Source of the DNA: JAXLYE01 sp046351595
GTDB lineage: Bacteria > Myxococcota_A > Polyangia > Palsa-1104 > JAEUJZ01
Reading direction: 5' to 3'
Assembly: GCA_046351595.1 (NCBI GenBank)
Contig: JAXLYE010000002.1
Location: forward strand, 744,001 to 808,000
Length of the DNA stretch: 64,000 nucleotides
The translations under genes and the position numbers were made by a program. Positions 29,580 to 38,354 of this stretch are shown here, one piece after another. How positions within the stretch are numbered: position 1 is the stretch's first letter; every line of letters begins with the position of its first letter. The notes beneath the pieces are model-generated. The model did no database searches. It was not told the origin of the DNA and worked only from the letters and a program-made list of their open reading frames with translations.

Positions 29580-29668
29580 CCTACGTGGTTTAATCCCCAA
29601 AGAACCTGAGAACAGGCCGCGGCCCGCTGCCCCGGCCTGCGGAACGCTTAAAAGGAACGAGAAGGACC

Positions 29669-30166
29669 ATGGAACAGCCAGTCAAGACCGCCTCCCCGTC
29701 GCCCATGCGCTCGTCGGCGGCGCGCCGGCCGCTGCTCGTCGCGCTGTCGGTCGCCATCGTCCTCGGCGGGCTGACCTTCCTGCTCGCCGACTCGTCGGGG
29801 TTTGAGTACTACAAGCACGTCGACGAGGTGACGCAGGACCTGCCGCAGTGGCGCGACAAGAGGCTGCAGCTGCACGGCTTCGTCGTCCCCGGCAGCATTG
29901 CCAAGCGCGTCGACCGCGAGCGCCAGAAGCTCGAGTACAAGTTCAAGGTCGAGAACTGCGGCTCGATCGCCGACGTCTACTTCGCCGGCGTCGTGCCCGA
30001 CACGTTCAAGGAAGGCGCCGAGGTCGTGCTCAAGGGCAAGTTCGACGGGCAGACCTTCGCGACCAGCGAGGTCATGGCCAAGTGCCCGTCCAAGTACGCG
30101 CAGGCCGGTGAGCAGCAGAGCGCCATGATCACCCGCTGCAGCCGCGAGTCGGCAAAGGGGCAGTGA
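29669..30166 (+). CDS. ccmE: haem chaperone CcmE, Cys-type
   Basis: A periplasmic, membrane-anchored haem chaperone of System I cytochrome c maturation, 165 aa. One N-terminal TM helix (LLVALSVAIVLGGLTFLLA), then an OB-fold (QLHGFVVPGSI, VYFAGVVPDTFKEGAEVVLKG). The haem-binding position, His in the HxxxY motif of E. coli CcmE, is here Cys139 in CPSKY (C139-x3-Y143). This CxxxY type is known from Desulfovibrio and some archaea. GAAGGA lies 5 nt before the ATG. The stop overlaps the start of the next gene (TGATG). Confidence 0.93.
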   Translation: MEQPVKTASPSPMRSSAARRPLLVALSVAIVLGGLTFLLADSSGFEYYKHVDEVTQDLPQWRDKRLQLHGFVVPGSIAKRVDRERQKLEYKFKVENCGSIADVYFAGVVPDTFKEGAEVVLKGKFDGQTFATSEVMAKCPSKYAQAGEQQSAMITRCSRESAKGQ

Positions 30167-32745
30167 TGGTCCCAACCAACTGGGTCTCCCTGTTCGGCAG
30201 CTTCGTGCTGCTGGTGACGCTCCTTTCGACGACGTACTCGGGCGGCGCCGCGGTGGCGGGTGCGCGCCTGGGCTCGCGGCGCCTGGTCCACTCGGCGATC
30301 TACGCCGCCTACGCCTGCTGCGCGCTGCTGACGCTGGCGTCGGCGATGATCTTCTTCGCCATCCTCAGCAACGACTTCTCGATCAAGTACATCCACCACA
30401 ACGCCGACGCCAGCATGCCCTGGATCTACAAGCTGACCTCGTACTGGGGCGGCCTCGATGGATCGATGATGTTCTGGGCGTGGCTGCTCTCGATCTTCTC
30501 GGCGATCGCCATCTACCGGAACCGCGAGCGCCACCGCGAGCTCATGCCCTGGGTCGTCGCGATCCTGATGGGCATCCTGGCGTTTTTCGTGTCGCTGGTC
30601 GTGTTCTACAAGCGCCCCTTCGACACCTTCCTCACCGAGGCGCCGACCGTCGGCAAGGGCCTGAACCCGCTCTTGCAGGACCCGTACATGGCGACGCACC
30701 CGCCGTCCTTGTACACCGGCTACGTCTCGGCCTCGATCCCGTTCGCCTTCGGCATGGCCGCGCTCATCACCGGCAACCTCGATGACTCGTGGCTGCAGTC
30801 GGTGCGCCGCTGGATGCTCTTGTGCTGGTACTTCCTGTCGCAGGGCCTGATCCTCGGCTCGCTGTGGGCCTACCACGTGCTCGGCTGGGGCGGCTACTGG
30901 GGCTGGGACCCCGTCGAGAACGCCGGCCTGTTGCCGTGGTTCACGGCCACCGCGTTCCTGCACTCGCTGATGATCCAGGAGCGCCGCGGCATGATGAAGG
31001 TCTGGAACGTGGTGCTGGTGATCCTCACGTTCCTCCTGACGCTGGTCGGCACGTTCATGACCCGCTCGGGCATCGTGCAGTCGGTGCACGCCTTCGGCAA
31101 CGACCCGGAGCTGGCCGCGCGCTTCCTCGCCTTCATCGGCTTCATGACCTGCTTCTCGCTCGGCTACGTCGTCTACCGCCTGCCGGTGCTGCGCTCGCGC
31201 GGCGAGCTCGACTCGTGGGTCTCGCGTGAGTTCGCGTTCCTGGTGAACAACTGGGTGCTGCTCGGCGGCGCCTTCTTCGTCCTGGTCGCGACGCTGTTCC
31301 CGACGCTGTCCGAGGCGGTCACGCGCAACCGTGTCACCGTCGGCCCGCCGTTCTTCAACAAGTGGATGGCGCCGATCGGCCTCTTGATGCTGTTCCTGAC
31401 CGGCGTCGGCCCGCTCATCGCCTGGCGCAAGGCGTCGGTGCAGATGCTGGTGAAGCAGTTCCGCTGGCCGCTGCTCGGCGCGGTGCTGGTGACGATCCTG
31501 GTCGCGCTCCTGGTGCCCGGGGCGGCGGCGCCGACCTCGTTCATGCACGACCGCATCCGCCTGCCGGCGTCGCTGTTCTGCTTCGGCATCGCCGGCTTCG
31601 TGCTGGTGACCGTCTGCCAGGAGTTCATCGTCGGCGCGCGGGCGCGGCAGGCGAGCACCAAGCAGGATCTTCTGACCGCGCTCATCGGCCTGGTGCTGCG
31701 CAACAAGCGGCGCTACGGCGGCTACTTGGTCCACGTCGGCGTGGTGCTGATGTTCATCGGCTTCGCCGGCCAGACCTACCAGCAGGAGAGCGACGTCACG
31801 CTGTCGACGGGCCAGACGGCCAAGCTCGGGCGCTACGAGCTCAAGCTCGAGGGCTTCCGCCGCGCCTCGGATCCGCAGAAGGAGATCCAGGAGGTGCGGC
31901 TGTCCGTGCGCGCGGGCAACGAGTTCATCGGCGAGCTGCGCCCGGCCAAGTGGGCCTACCGCGGCCACGAAGAGGAGCCGCCGCGCACCATCGTCACGAT
32001 CAAGGAGAGCCTGGTCCAGGACCTCTACGTCATCCTCAACGGCACCGACGACGCCGAGGCCGTGGCCAGCATCAAGATCATCCTCAACCCGCTGGTCAAC
32101 TGGGTGTGGATCGGCTTCGTCCTCTTGATGCTCGGCACCGCGATCGCGTTCATGCCCGACCGCGCGCTCGAGCTCGCGGGCAAGCCGTCGAGTGCGGCGG
32201 CGGCGGCGGTGGCGATCCTGCTTCTCGTGCAGCCGGGCGTGGCGCTGGCGGCGGACAACACCGCCATGCACCAGAGCACCGAGGGCAACAACTTCCCGAC
32301 GCCGCCGCGCAACGACACCGAGAAGGAGCTGCGCAAGACCCTGGTGTGCATGTGCGGCTGCGGGCGGCAGACCCTGGCCGAGTGCACCTGCGGCTTCGCG
32401 GCCAAGGAGCGCGGCTTCATCGCCCGCCTGCTCGACGAGGGCAAGACGCGCGACGAGGTCATCGCGGCCTTCCTGAAGCGCTACCCGGGTGAGTCGGCGC
32501 TGGTCGTGCCCAACGACGTCGGCTTCAACCGCATCGCCTGGATCCTGCCGCTCGGCATGCTGGCCGTGGCCGGCGGCGCGCTGGTCCTGGCGGCGCGGCG
32601 CTGGGGCAAGAACAACCGCGACCTGCGCGCGGCCGAGCGCGAGCGCGACCTCGCCGACGACAAGCGCAGCGCGGCGCGCAGCGGCGGCAAGGCCGATCGC
32701 GAATACGAAAACCGCCTTGACGATGATCTAGATGAGCTCGGTTAA
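30166..32745 (+). CDS. ccmF: CcmF-CcmH fusion, cytochrome c haem lyase
   Basis: An 859-aa fusion. Residues 1-680 are CcmF: many TM helices and the haem-handling motif WGGYWGWDPVENAG (241-254), equivalent to the WWD domain, with conserved His residues in flanking loops. After a TM helix near residue 680 the chain continues into a CcmH-like module (about residues 718-800) with LVCMCGCGRQTLAECTCGFA (Cys at 728, 730, 732, 740 and 742) in place of the usual LRCxxC, then a TM helix (IAWILPLGMLAVAGGALVL) and an acidic, basic-patched cytosolic tail. The start overlaps the ccmE stop by 1 nt with AAAGGGG upstream. Confidence 0.9.
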   Translation: MVPTNWVSLFGSFVLLVTLLSTTYSGGAAVAGARLGSRRLVHSAIYAAYACCALLTLASAMIFFAILSNDFSIKYIHHNADASMPWIYKLTSYWGGLDGSMMFWAWLLSIFSAIAIYRNRERHRELMPWVVAILMGILAFFVSLVVFYKRPFDTFLTEAPTVGKGLNPLLQDPYMATHPPSLYTGYVSASIPFAFGMAALITGNLDDSWLQSVRRWMLLCWYFLSQGLILGSLWAYHVLGWGGYWGWDPVENAGLLPWFTATAFLHSLMIQERRGMMKVWNVVLVILTFLLTLVGTFMTRSGIVQSVHAFGNDPELAARFLAFIGFMTCFSLGYVVYRLPVLRSRGELDSWVSREFAFLVNNWVLLGGAFFVLVATLFPTLSEAVTRNRVTVGPPFFNKWMAPIGLLMLFLTGVGPLIAWRKASVQMLVKQFRWPLLGAVLVTILVALLVPGAAAPTSFMHDRIRLPASLFCFGIAGFVLVTVCQEFIVGARARQASTKQDLLTALIGLVLRNKRRYGGYLVHVGVVLMFIGFAGQTYQQESDVTLSTGQTAKLGRYELKLEGFRRASDPQKEIQEVRLSVRAGNEFIGELRPAKWAYRGHEEEPPRTIVTIKESLVQDLYVILNGTDDAEAVASIKIILNPLVNWVWIGFVLLMLGTAIAFMPDRALELAGKPSSAAAAAVAILLLVQPGVALAADNTAMHQSTEGNNFPTPPRNDTEKELRKTLVCMCGCGRQTLAECTCGFAAKERGFIARLLDEGKTRDEVIAAFLKRYPGESALVVPNDVGFNRIAWILPLGMLAVAGGALVLAARRWGKNNRDLRAAERERDLADDKRSAARSGGKADREYENRLDDDLDELG

Positions 32746-32750
32746 CGCTC

Positions 32751-32793
32751 GGGGCACCTTCCCGTGCCCCCTCACTCGGCAGAGCCGAGCGAG
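32751..32793 (+). terminator. two consecutive hairpins after ccmF-ccmH
   Basis: GGGGCAC-CTTCCC-GTGCCCC (32751-32770) is a perfect 7-bp stem. CTCACTCGGC-AGA-GCCGAGCGAG (32771-32793) is a 10-bp stem with one mismatch. They lie just after the fusion gene stop and may terminate or stabilise the ccmE-ccmFH transcript inside the ccm cluster. Confidence 0.5.
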
Positions 32794-32852
32794 CCTCCCC
32801 CCCGCCGCGCGTTGCTCGCGCGGGTCTTGGACCGGACCTAAGAAGGTGTTCC

Positions 32853-33566
32853 GTGCCTAAAAGCGCCTTGTTCCCACGGTTCGTGGCCGGCATCGCCGGG
32901 CTGTCCGGGCTGTCGCTCCTGGCCTTCATGTTCACCATCGGCGGCGGCAGGCCCACCGGTCCCGGCATCTTGCTGGCGCTGGCGGTGAGCTCGCTCGGCG
33001 CGGTGGCGTACGCGGTGTTCCAGAGCGCGCGCATGCTGGTCGCCACCGGCACCGCCGCCGAGGAGCGCGAGGCCCAGGCCGCGGTCGGCCGCCGCCGCAA
33101 GGAGCTGGAGCGCGAGTACTTCACGCTCAAGCGCGCGCTCAAGGAGCTCGAGCTCGACTACGCCATGGGCAAGCTCTCGGAGCAGGACTACTCGGAGGTC
33201 CGCACCCGCTACCGCGAGCGCGCGGTGCGTATCCTGCGCCAGCTCGATCAAGGCGAGAGCTACCGCGCCCAGATCGAGCGCGACCTGGAGGCGCGGCGCA
33301 CCGCCAAGGGCCACAAGCCGCGGCGCGACAGAGCGGCGGCCGAGGCCAAGACCGACACGAAGCCCGAGGCCAAGCCCGATGCGGAGGCTGGCGCCGCCGG
33401 CACAACGGGCGCTCCCGGCCCGACCGACGACGCCCGACCGACGGCACCCGGCCCCGACGAAGCCCGCCCCGCGGTCGCGGCGGTGGAGATGCCCTGCGCC
33501 AAGTGCGGCGCGCGAAACGACAACGACGCGGTATTCTGCAAAAAATGCGGCGCGCGCCTCTCGTAA
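32853..33566 (+). CDS. zinc-ribbon membrane protein in the ccm cluster
   Basis: A 237-aa protein, GTG start with AGAAGG upstream. Two N-terminal TM helices (about residues 8-30 and 37-58), then a charged amphipathic helix (REYFTLKRALKELELDYAMG, followed by KLSEQDYSEVRTRYRERA) that recalls CcmI N-terminal regions. A Lys/Glu/Ala and Pro linker leads to a C-terminal zinc ribbon with CAKCG and CKKCG knuckles. No exact family is recognised. Its place between ccmF-ccmH and ccmA suggests a role in holding or organising the maturation complex. The ATG of the next gene lies inside its 3' end. Confidence 0.72.
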   Translation: MPKSALFPRFVAGIAGLSGLSLLAFMFTIGGGRPTGPGILLALAVSSLGAVAYAVFQSARMLVATGTAAEEREAQAAVGRRRKELEREYFTLKRALKELELDYAMGKLSEQDYSEVRTRYRERAVRILRQLDQGESYRAQIERDLEARRTAKGHKPRRDRAAAEAKTDTKPEAKPDAEAGAAGTTGAPGPTDDARPTAPGPDEARPAVAAVEMPCAKCGARNDNDAVFCKKCGARLS

Positions 33567-35215
33567 ATCGCTCCGGAGCGCGGCTCGTCCGCGGCCTCCT
33601 GCTTGCGGCCTCGCTCTGCGGGCTGCCGCTTTTCCCGTCGCTGCGTGCGCCGCTCGTCGGCCCGCAAGGCGTCGCCCGCGCGCAGCCGATGATGCCCGAT
33701 CCGGCGCAGATGTCCGGCATCCCGCGCCAGGACCCGGCCGTGCCCGCGGGCACGGTGACGGTGCGGCTGATCCGCGGCGAGATGAGCAGCCGCCTGCCCG
33801 ACGTCGAGGTCCAGCTGGTGGACCTGGACCCGTCGGCCAAGGACAAGCCGCCGCGGCTCGCCAAGACCGACGCCGAGGGCCGCGCGACCTTCGCCGAGGT
33901 GCCGCCCTCGACGTACCAGGCGCGCTCGAGCTTCGACGGCGAGCCGCTGACGTCGCAGCCGATTCAGGTGCAGGCCGCGCCGGCGCCGGGCATGCGCGTC
34001 CTGCTGGTGTTCCAGAAGTCCGTCGAGGAGCAGCAGAAGGAGCTGGGCACGCCGGACGGCAAGGCGCGGGTCGATCTGAGCCTGCCGCCGGGCGTGCTGG
34101 TGATCCGGGCGCTCGACGAGAACCGCCAGCCGGTGCCGGACCTGCCGGTCGGCCTGGTGCGCGCCGAGGCCGCGACCGAGAAGGTCGAGCAGCTACCGCA
34201 GAAGAAGACCGGCACCGACGGCAGCGCGCGCTACGAGGGGCTGTCCGGCGGCACCGAGTTCGCGTACATGGCGATGGTGATGCGCGACGGCAACGAGGTG
34301 CGCAGCATGCCCTTCCGCCTGGCCAAGGACCACGGCTCGCAGCTGGCGCTGCGGGCGCAGCCGACGGCGCGCGGCCAGCAGGCGGTCGAGCAGCTGCAGA
34401 TCGGCCTGGGCTCGCACATCATCTTCGAGCCGCAGGACGACTCGGTCAGCGTGCTCGAGCTTTTGCGCCTGCAGAACCCGCTGTCGACGGCGGTGGACCC
34501 CGGGCCGCAGGGCGTGCGCATCCCGCTGGCCGAGGGCGCGCTGTCGGCGCAGCTGCCGCAGGGCAGCCCGCCCAACCTCTCGATCGACTCGGCCAAGGAC
34601 GGCCCGCCCGACGTGGTGTGGAAGGGGCCGGTGCCGCCGGGCGAGACCATGATCCAGGTCGGCTACCTCATCCGCCACCACGGCGAGGTGCGCTTCCGCC
34701 AGGCCGCCGGCCTGCCGCTCGCCGGCCTGCGCGTCGTCGTCGAGCAGCTGGCCAACATCCAGATCGACGGCACGACCGCCATCGACCACCAGACCTGGCA
34801 GGGCAAGAACCTGATGTTCGGCAGCGTCGCGCCCGTCGCCCGCGGCGGCACGCTCAGCTTCACGATCAGCGGGCTGCCGGCCGAGCAGATGTACATCCGC
34901 TGGCTGGCCGCGATCCTGGCGCTCGGCATTGCCGCGGCGTTCACGCTGCTGTCGGTCTACGGCAAGCCCGCGACGCGGACGATCGCCGAGCAGCGCCGCA
35001 GCCTGCACGAGCAGCGCGACGCCCTGCTCGCCGAGCTGCTCAAGCTCGACGAGCGCGCCGGCAAGCCCGAGGAGGCGCCCGACAAGGGCGGCAAGAAGGC
35101 CGACGGCAAGCGCTCGCGCGAGGTGGTGCTGGCCGAGCTCGAGCAGATCTACCGCGCCCTCGACGAGCTGGAGAGCTCTGGGGTCGCGCCCGGGGCCGCG
35201 CGGAATGCCGGCTGA
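33545..35215 (+). CDS. exported protein with carboxypeptidase-regulatory-like domains, anchored by a C-terminal TM
   Basis: A 556-aa protein. The ATG at 33545 gives a basic N-terminus and a signal-like hydrophobic segment (LVRGLLLAASLCGLPLFPSL); an earlier ATG at 33503 is possible. At least two Ig-like or CnaB/carboxypeptidase-regulatory-like domains follow (VTVRLIRGEMSSRLPDVEVQ with AKTDAEGRATFAEVPPSTY; LVIRALDENRQPVPDLPVGL with GTDGSARYEGLSGGT). One TM helix near the C-terminus (AAILALGIAAAFTLLSVYG) is followed by a cytosolic coiled coil. The start overlaps the previous gene and the stop overlaps ccmA by 11 nt, so it is coupled to the ccm genes. Its function is unknown. Confidence 0.72.
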   Translation: MRRAPLVNRSGARLVRGLLLAASLCGLPLFPSLRAPLVGPQGVARAQPMMPDPAQMSGIPRQDPAVPAGTVTVRLIRGEMSSRLPDVEVQLVDLDPSAKDKPPRLAKTDAEGRATFAEVPPSTYQARSSFDGEPLTSQPIQVQAAPAPGMRVLLVFQKSVEEQQKELGTPDGKARVDLSLPPGVLVIRALDENRQPVPDLPVGLVRAEAATEKVEQLPQKKTGTDGSARYEGLSGGTEFAYMAMVMRDGNEVRSMPFRLAKDHGSQLALRAQPTARGQQAVEQLQIGLGSHIIFEPQDDSVSVLELLRLQNPLSTAVDPGPQGVRIPLAEGALSAQLPQGSPPNLSIDSAKDGPPDVVWKGPVPPGETMIQVGYLIRHHGEVRFRQAAGLPLAGLRVVVEQLANIQIDGTTAIDHQTWQGKNLMFGSVAPVARGGTLSFTISGLPAEQMYIRWLAAILALGIAAAFTLLSVYGKPATRTIAEQRRSLHEQRDALLAELLKLDERAGKPEEAPDKGGKKADGKRSREVVLAELEQIYRALDELESSGVAPGAARNAG

Positions 35216-36029
35216 GCCCGCGCCCGCCGCCGGCCTCGACCCGGCGTTCCCGTCGACGATCGAGGTGCGCGGCGTCTACAAGGACTTCGGCGGTCAGCGC
35301 GCCCTCGGCGGCGTGTCGCTGCGCCTTGTGGCCGGCGAGCTTGTGGCGCTGCTCGGTGAGAACGGCGCCGGCAAGTCGACGCTGCTCGGCATCCTCTCGA
35401 CGCTGGTGCGGCCGAGCCGCGGCGAGCTCCTGCTCGACGGCACCAGGCTCCAGGACGTCGACCCGGTGGCGCTGCGGCGCAGCCTGGGCGTGCTCTCGCA
35501 CGAGCCGCGCTGCTACGGCGACCTGTCGGGCCGCGAGAACCTGCGCTTCTTCGGCCGCCTGTACGGCCTGCCCGGCAGCGACGCCGAGCTCGATGCCGCG
35601 GTCGGCGCCATGCTCGAGCGCGTGAGCCTCGTGCGCGCCGCCGACCGCCCGGCCCGCACGCTGTCGCGCGGCATGCTGCAGCGGCTGGCGATCGGCCGCG
35701 TCCTGCTCACCCGGCCGCAGCTGCTGCTGCTCGACGAGCCGTACACCGGCCTCGATCGCGACGGCGTGGCCCTGCTGACGCGGCTTCTCGACGAGGAGCG
35801 ACGGCGCGGCGCGATCCTCGTCGTCATCACCCACGACCTCGACGCGCTGGCGCCGATCTGCGACTACGCGGCAGTGCTGCACCGCGGCCGCCTCACCGCC
35901 GAGCAGCGCTTTCTACCCGGGACCTGCGACGGCGCCGCGCTGCTCGCGCTCTACCACCAGGCGAGCGCCCGGGGCCAGGCGCGCGAGCCCGAGAGAGCGC
36001 CCCGCCCGGCCGCCGAGGTGTCGCCATGA
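35205..36029 (+). CDS. ccmA: haem exporter ATP-binding protein CcmA
   Basis: The ATPase of the CcmABCD complex that releases holo-CcmE, 274 aa. It has a Walker A motif GENGAGKSTLL, a signature region (TLSRGMLQRLAIGRVLL, where SRGM replaces SGGQ), Walker B LLLLDEPYTGLD, and the switch His in ITHDLD. The C-terminal extension of about 25 residues is Ala/Arg/Pro-rich. The ATG at 35205 lies inside the 3' end of the preceding gene, and the stop overlaps the ccmB ATG by 4 nt. Confidence 0.9.
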   Translation: MPAEPAPAAGLDPAFPSTIEVRGVYKDFGGQRALGGVSLRLVAGELVALLGENGAGKSTLLGILSTLVRPSRGELLLDGTRLQDVDPVALRRSLGVLSHEPRCYGDLSGRENLRFFGRLYGLPGSDAELDAAVGAMLERVSLVRAADRPARTLSRGMLQRLAIGRVLLTRPQLLLLDEPYTGLDRDGVALLTRLLDEERRRGAILVVITHDLDALAPICDYAAVLHRGRLTAEQRFLPGTCDGAALLALYHQASARGQAREPERAPRPAAEVSP

Positions 36030-36742
36030 GCCGCGCCGCGCCGGCTCCTCCGTCGCTCGCCCGCCAGGTCCTGGCCCTCCTGTGGAAGGACGTGCGCGTC
36101 GAGCTGCGCGCCGGAGAGCTGATCTACGCGACGGTGCTGTTCTCGGGGATCATCGTGCTCCTGTTCTCGTTCGCGTTCCTCGGCGGCAGCTTGCCGACCA
36201 TCGAGGTGCTGGCCGGCGTGCTGTGGGTCGCGCTCTCGATCGCCGGCCTGCTCGGCATCGGCCGCAGCTTCGAGCGCGAGCGCGAGGCCGACACGCTGCG
36301 CGCGCTGCTGCTCGCCCCCGTCGAGCGCAGCGCCGTGTACCTGGCCAAGCTCTTGTCGATCGCGCTGCTCATGCTGCTCATCGCCGCGGTGGTGCTGCCC
36401 GGCCTGATGCTGCTGTTCGGCATGCAGGTCGGCCCGCCGTCGTCGTGGCTGCGCCTGGGCGCGCTGCTCGTCCTGGGCATCCTCGGCTTCTCGGCGGTGG
36501 CGGCGCTGTTCGGCGCCTCGCTCGGCCGCGCCCGCGTGCGCGAGGTGCTGCTGCCGCTGCTCGTCTACCCGCTGACGGTGCCGGTGCTGCTCGCCGGCGC
36601 CCGCGGCACCTACGCCATCCTCTACGGCACGCCCGAGAGCCTGGCCGATGCCGCGCGCTGGCTGAAGTTCCTGCTGCTGTTCGACAGCCTGGCCGTGATC
36701 TGCGGCCTGTGGCTGTTCGAGCCCCTATGCGCCACCGAATGA
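36026..36742 (+). CDS. ccmB: haem exporter permease CcmB
   Basis: The membrane partner of CcmA, 238 aa with six predicted TM helices. The N-terminal WKDVRVELRAGELIYATVLF and the IGRSFEREREADTLRALLLA loop match CcmB (in E. coli, a DLRLAFRQ-type N-terminus and FQEEYDDGSLEQLML loop). ATGA overlap with ccmA. The C-terminal helix ends at LFEPLCATE, slightly longer than typical. It probably works with CcmA and CcmC in haem delivery to CcmE. Confidence 0.9.
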   Translation: MSRAAPAPPSLARQVLALLWKDVRVELRAGELIYATVLFSGIIVLLFSFAFLGGSLPTIEVLAGVLWVALSIAGLLGIGRSFEREREADTLRALLLAPVERSAVYLAKLLSIALLMLLIAAVVLPGLMLLFGMQVGPPSSWLRLGALLVLGILGFSAVAALFGASLGRARVREVLLPLLVYPLTVPVLLAGARGTYAILYGTPESLADAARWLKFLLLFDSLAVICGLWLFEPLCATE

Positions 36743-36852
36743 TTGCCACCGAGTAGCCGCCCCGTAGCCGCCCCCAAGTCGCCCTGCGGCCGCGGCGGCA
36801 GCGACGGAATCAGAAGAGCTCAAAGGATACCAAGGGACCCGAAGGGATAACG

Positions 36853-37590
36853 ATGTCGACCAAGCTCGCAACACCGCCTCCACAGGTCGCCCCGGCTCCG
36901 GTGCTGTCGCCGACGCTCTGCGTGCTGCTCGCGATCTCGGTGCTGGGCATGCTCGCGGCGCCGTTTCTGATCCTGCGCGCACCGACGGAGCCGACCATGG
37001 GCTTCGTGCAGCGCATCTTCTACTTCCACGTGCCGTGCGCCTGGCTGGCGATGCTCGGCGCCTTCGTCTGCGGCGGCGCCTCGGCGGTGTACCTGTTCGG
37101 CAAGTCCGAGGAGCAGCGCGAGCGCGCCCGCCGCCTCGCCGTCGCCGCCGCCGAGCTGACCGTGGTCTTCGGCCTGTGCGTCATCATCTCGGGCCCGCTG
37201 TGGGCGCGCAAGGCGTGGGGCAAGTGGTGGGAGTGGGACGTGCGCCTGACGACGACGGCGCTGTTGTGGACGATCTTCGTCGCGTACCTGTTCGCGATGC
37301 GCTACGGCGGTCCCGGCGGGCCGCGCCTCGCCGCCGGCCTGGCGCTGTTCGGCGCCGCCGACGTGCCGATGATCTACATCTCGGTCTCGTTCTGGCGCAC
37401 GATCCACCCCAAGACCTCGGTGGTGCCGACGCTGGCGCGCGGCATGCGGCCGGCCTTCTACCTGTCGCTCATCACCTTCACGGTGCTGTTCTTCGTGCTG
37501 CTCGAGATGCGGCGGCGCCTCGAGGCGGCGCGCGACGAGCTGCGCGACGTCACGCTGCGCGCCCAGGACGCGGACCTGATCGACGACTGA
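36853..37590 (+). CDS. ccmC: haem delivery protein CcmC
   Basis: CcmC, 245 aa, six TM helices, loads haem onto CcmE. The WWD motif is WGKWWEWDVRLTTTALLW, and the two flanking loop His residues are candidates in YFHVPCAWLA and FWRTIHPKTS. The start has GGGATAACG before the ATG. A 110-bp gap separates it from ccmB; no gene was seen in it. Confidence 0.93.
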   Translation: MSTKLATPPPQVAPAPVLSPTLCVLLAISVLGMLAAPFLILRAPTEPTMGFVQRIFYFHVPCAWLAMLGAFVCGGASAVYLFGKSEEQRERARRLAVAAAELTVVFGLCVIISGPLWARKAWGKWWEWDVRLTTTALLWTIFVAYLFAMRYGGPGGPRLAAGLALFGAADVPMIYISVSFWRTIHPKTSVVPTLARGMRPAFYLSLITFTVLFFVLLEMRRRLEAARDELRDVTLRAQDADLIDD

Positions 37591-37651
37591 GCGCCGAACG
37601 ACCCCGGACCCAGAGCTCACGCCGGCGCGCCGGCGCTCGACGAGGAATGAC

Positions 37652-38080
37652 ATGAAGCGATTCTCCCAGTCCGCCCTCTCCTTCACGCTGCTGGCCACGC
37701 TCACGCTGGGCCTTGCGGGCGCGGCGCGCGCCGACGAGGTGCCCGGCCCGGCCACGCGGCCCGCCGCAAGCGCTCCCGCCGTCGCCCCGGCCGTCGCCCC
37801 GGTCGCCCCGGTCGCCCCGCAGCCCGACAAGGACGGCTTCGTCCCCGAGAGCCGCCCCGCCGAGATGACCGGCAGCGTCGAGGCCGGCCTGCCCGCGGTG
37901 CCGCTCGTCGCCGCCGCCTACGGCTTCATCTGGCTGATGGTCTTCGGCTTCGTCCTCTCGACGCTCAGCCGCACCTCGCGGCTGCAGCGCGAGATCCGCG
38001 AGCTCGCGGGCAAGCTCGACGCGATCGAGAAGGGCGGCGCGAGCGGCGGCCGGGCTGCGTCGGCCCGCGGCGGCCAGTGA
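37652..38080 (+). CDS. CcmD-like protein with signal peptide
   Basis: A 142-aa protein. A signal peptide (FTLLATLTLGLAGAARA) and an Ala/Val/Pro repeat (AVAPAVAPVAPVAP, about residues 45-60) precede one TM helix (LVAAAYGFIWLMVFGFVLSTL) and a short cytosolic helix (RTSRLQREIRELAGKLDAI). The TM plus coil part matches CcmD, which is usually only 40-70 aa; here it carries an extra periplasmic half. It overlaps the open frame of the next gene by 4 nt (GTGA). Confidence 0.78.
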   Translation: MKRFSQSALSFTLLATLTLGLAGAARADEVPGPATRPAASAPAVAPAVAPVAPVAPQPDKDGFVPESRPAEMTGSVEAGLPAVPLVAAAYGFIWLMVFGFVLSTLSRTSRLQREIRELAGKLDAIEKGGASGGRAASARGGQ

Positions 38081-38094
38081 GCAGCGGAGGAGGC

Positions 38095-38346
38095 ATGATC
38101 GCGCTCCTGGCCGACGCGTCGAACGGCCTGCCGACCGCCGCGCACGTCATCTACATCCCGGGCATGCTGCTGCTCGGCGTGGTGCTCGGCTACATCATCG
38201 GCAGCCGCGCCGCCCGCGACGCCTTCCAGGCCGAGCAGCGCCGCAAGGAGGCCCGCGCCGCCCGCCGCGCCCGTGCCGGCCAGCCGCCGACCGACGGCAG
38301 CCACGAGCCGCCCGAGGCCGAGCCGCCCGGCGACAGCGCGGCCTGA
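38095..38346 (+). CDS. small single-pass membrane protein at the end of the ccm cluster
   Basis: An 83-aa protein with one TM helix (VIYIPGMLLLGVVLGYIIG) followed by a strongly basic helix (RAARDAFQAEQRRKEARAAR) and an acidic Pro-rich tail. GGAGGAGG directly before the ATG at 38095 decides the start; the frame extends to a GTG at 38077 that overlaps the CcmD-like stop. No family is recognised. Its placement suggests it belongs to the cytochrome maturation operon. Confidence 0.68.
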   Translation: MIALLADASNGLPTAAHVIYIPGMLLLGVVLGYIIGSRAARDAFQAEQRRKEARAARRARAGQPPTDGSHEPPEAEPPGDSAA

Positions 38347-38354
38347 GCGCCGCC

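Noticed and set aside
29592..29668. Possible riboswitch or tRNA before ccmE
   Set aside because: Only a small AGGCCG/CGGCCT stem and a Shine-Dalgarno could be seen. No cloverleaf or known aptamer core was found.
36026..36742. ccmA-ccmB as a generic ABC-2 drug exporter
   Set aside because: The ccmE, ccmF, ccmC and ccmD-like neighbours and the CcmB-type loop motifs make a cytochrome maturation role far more likely.
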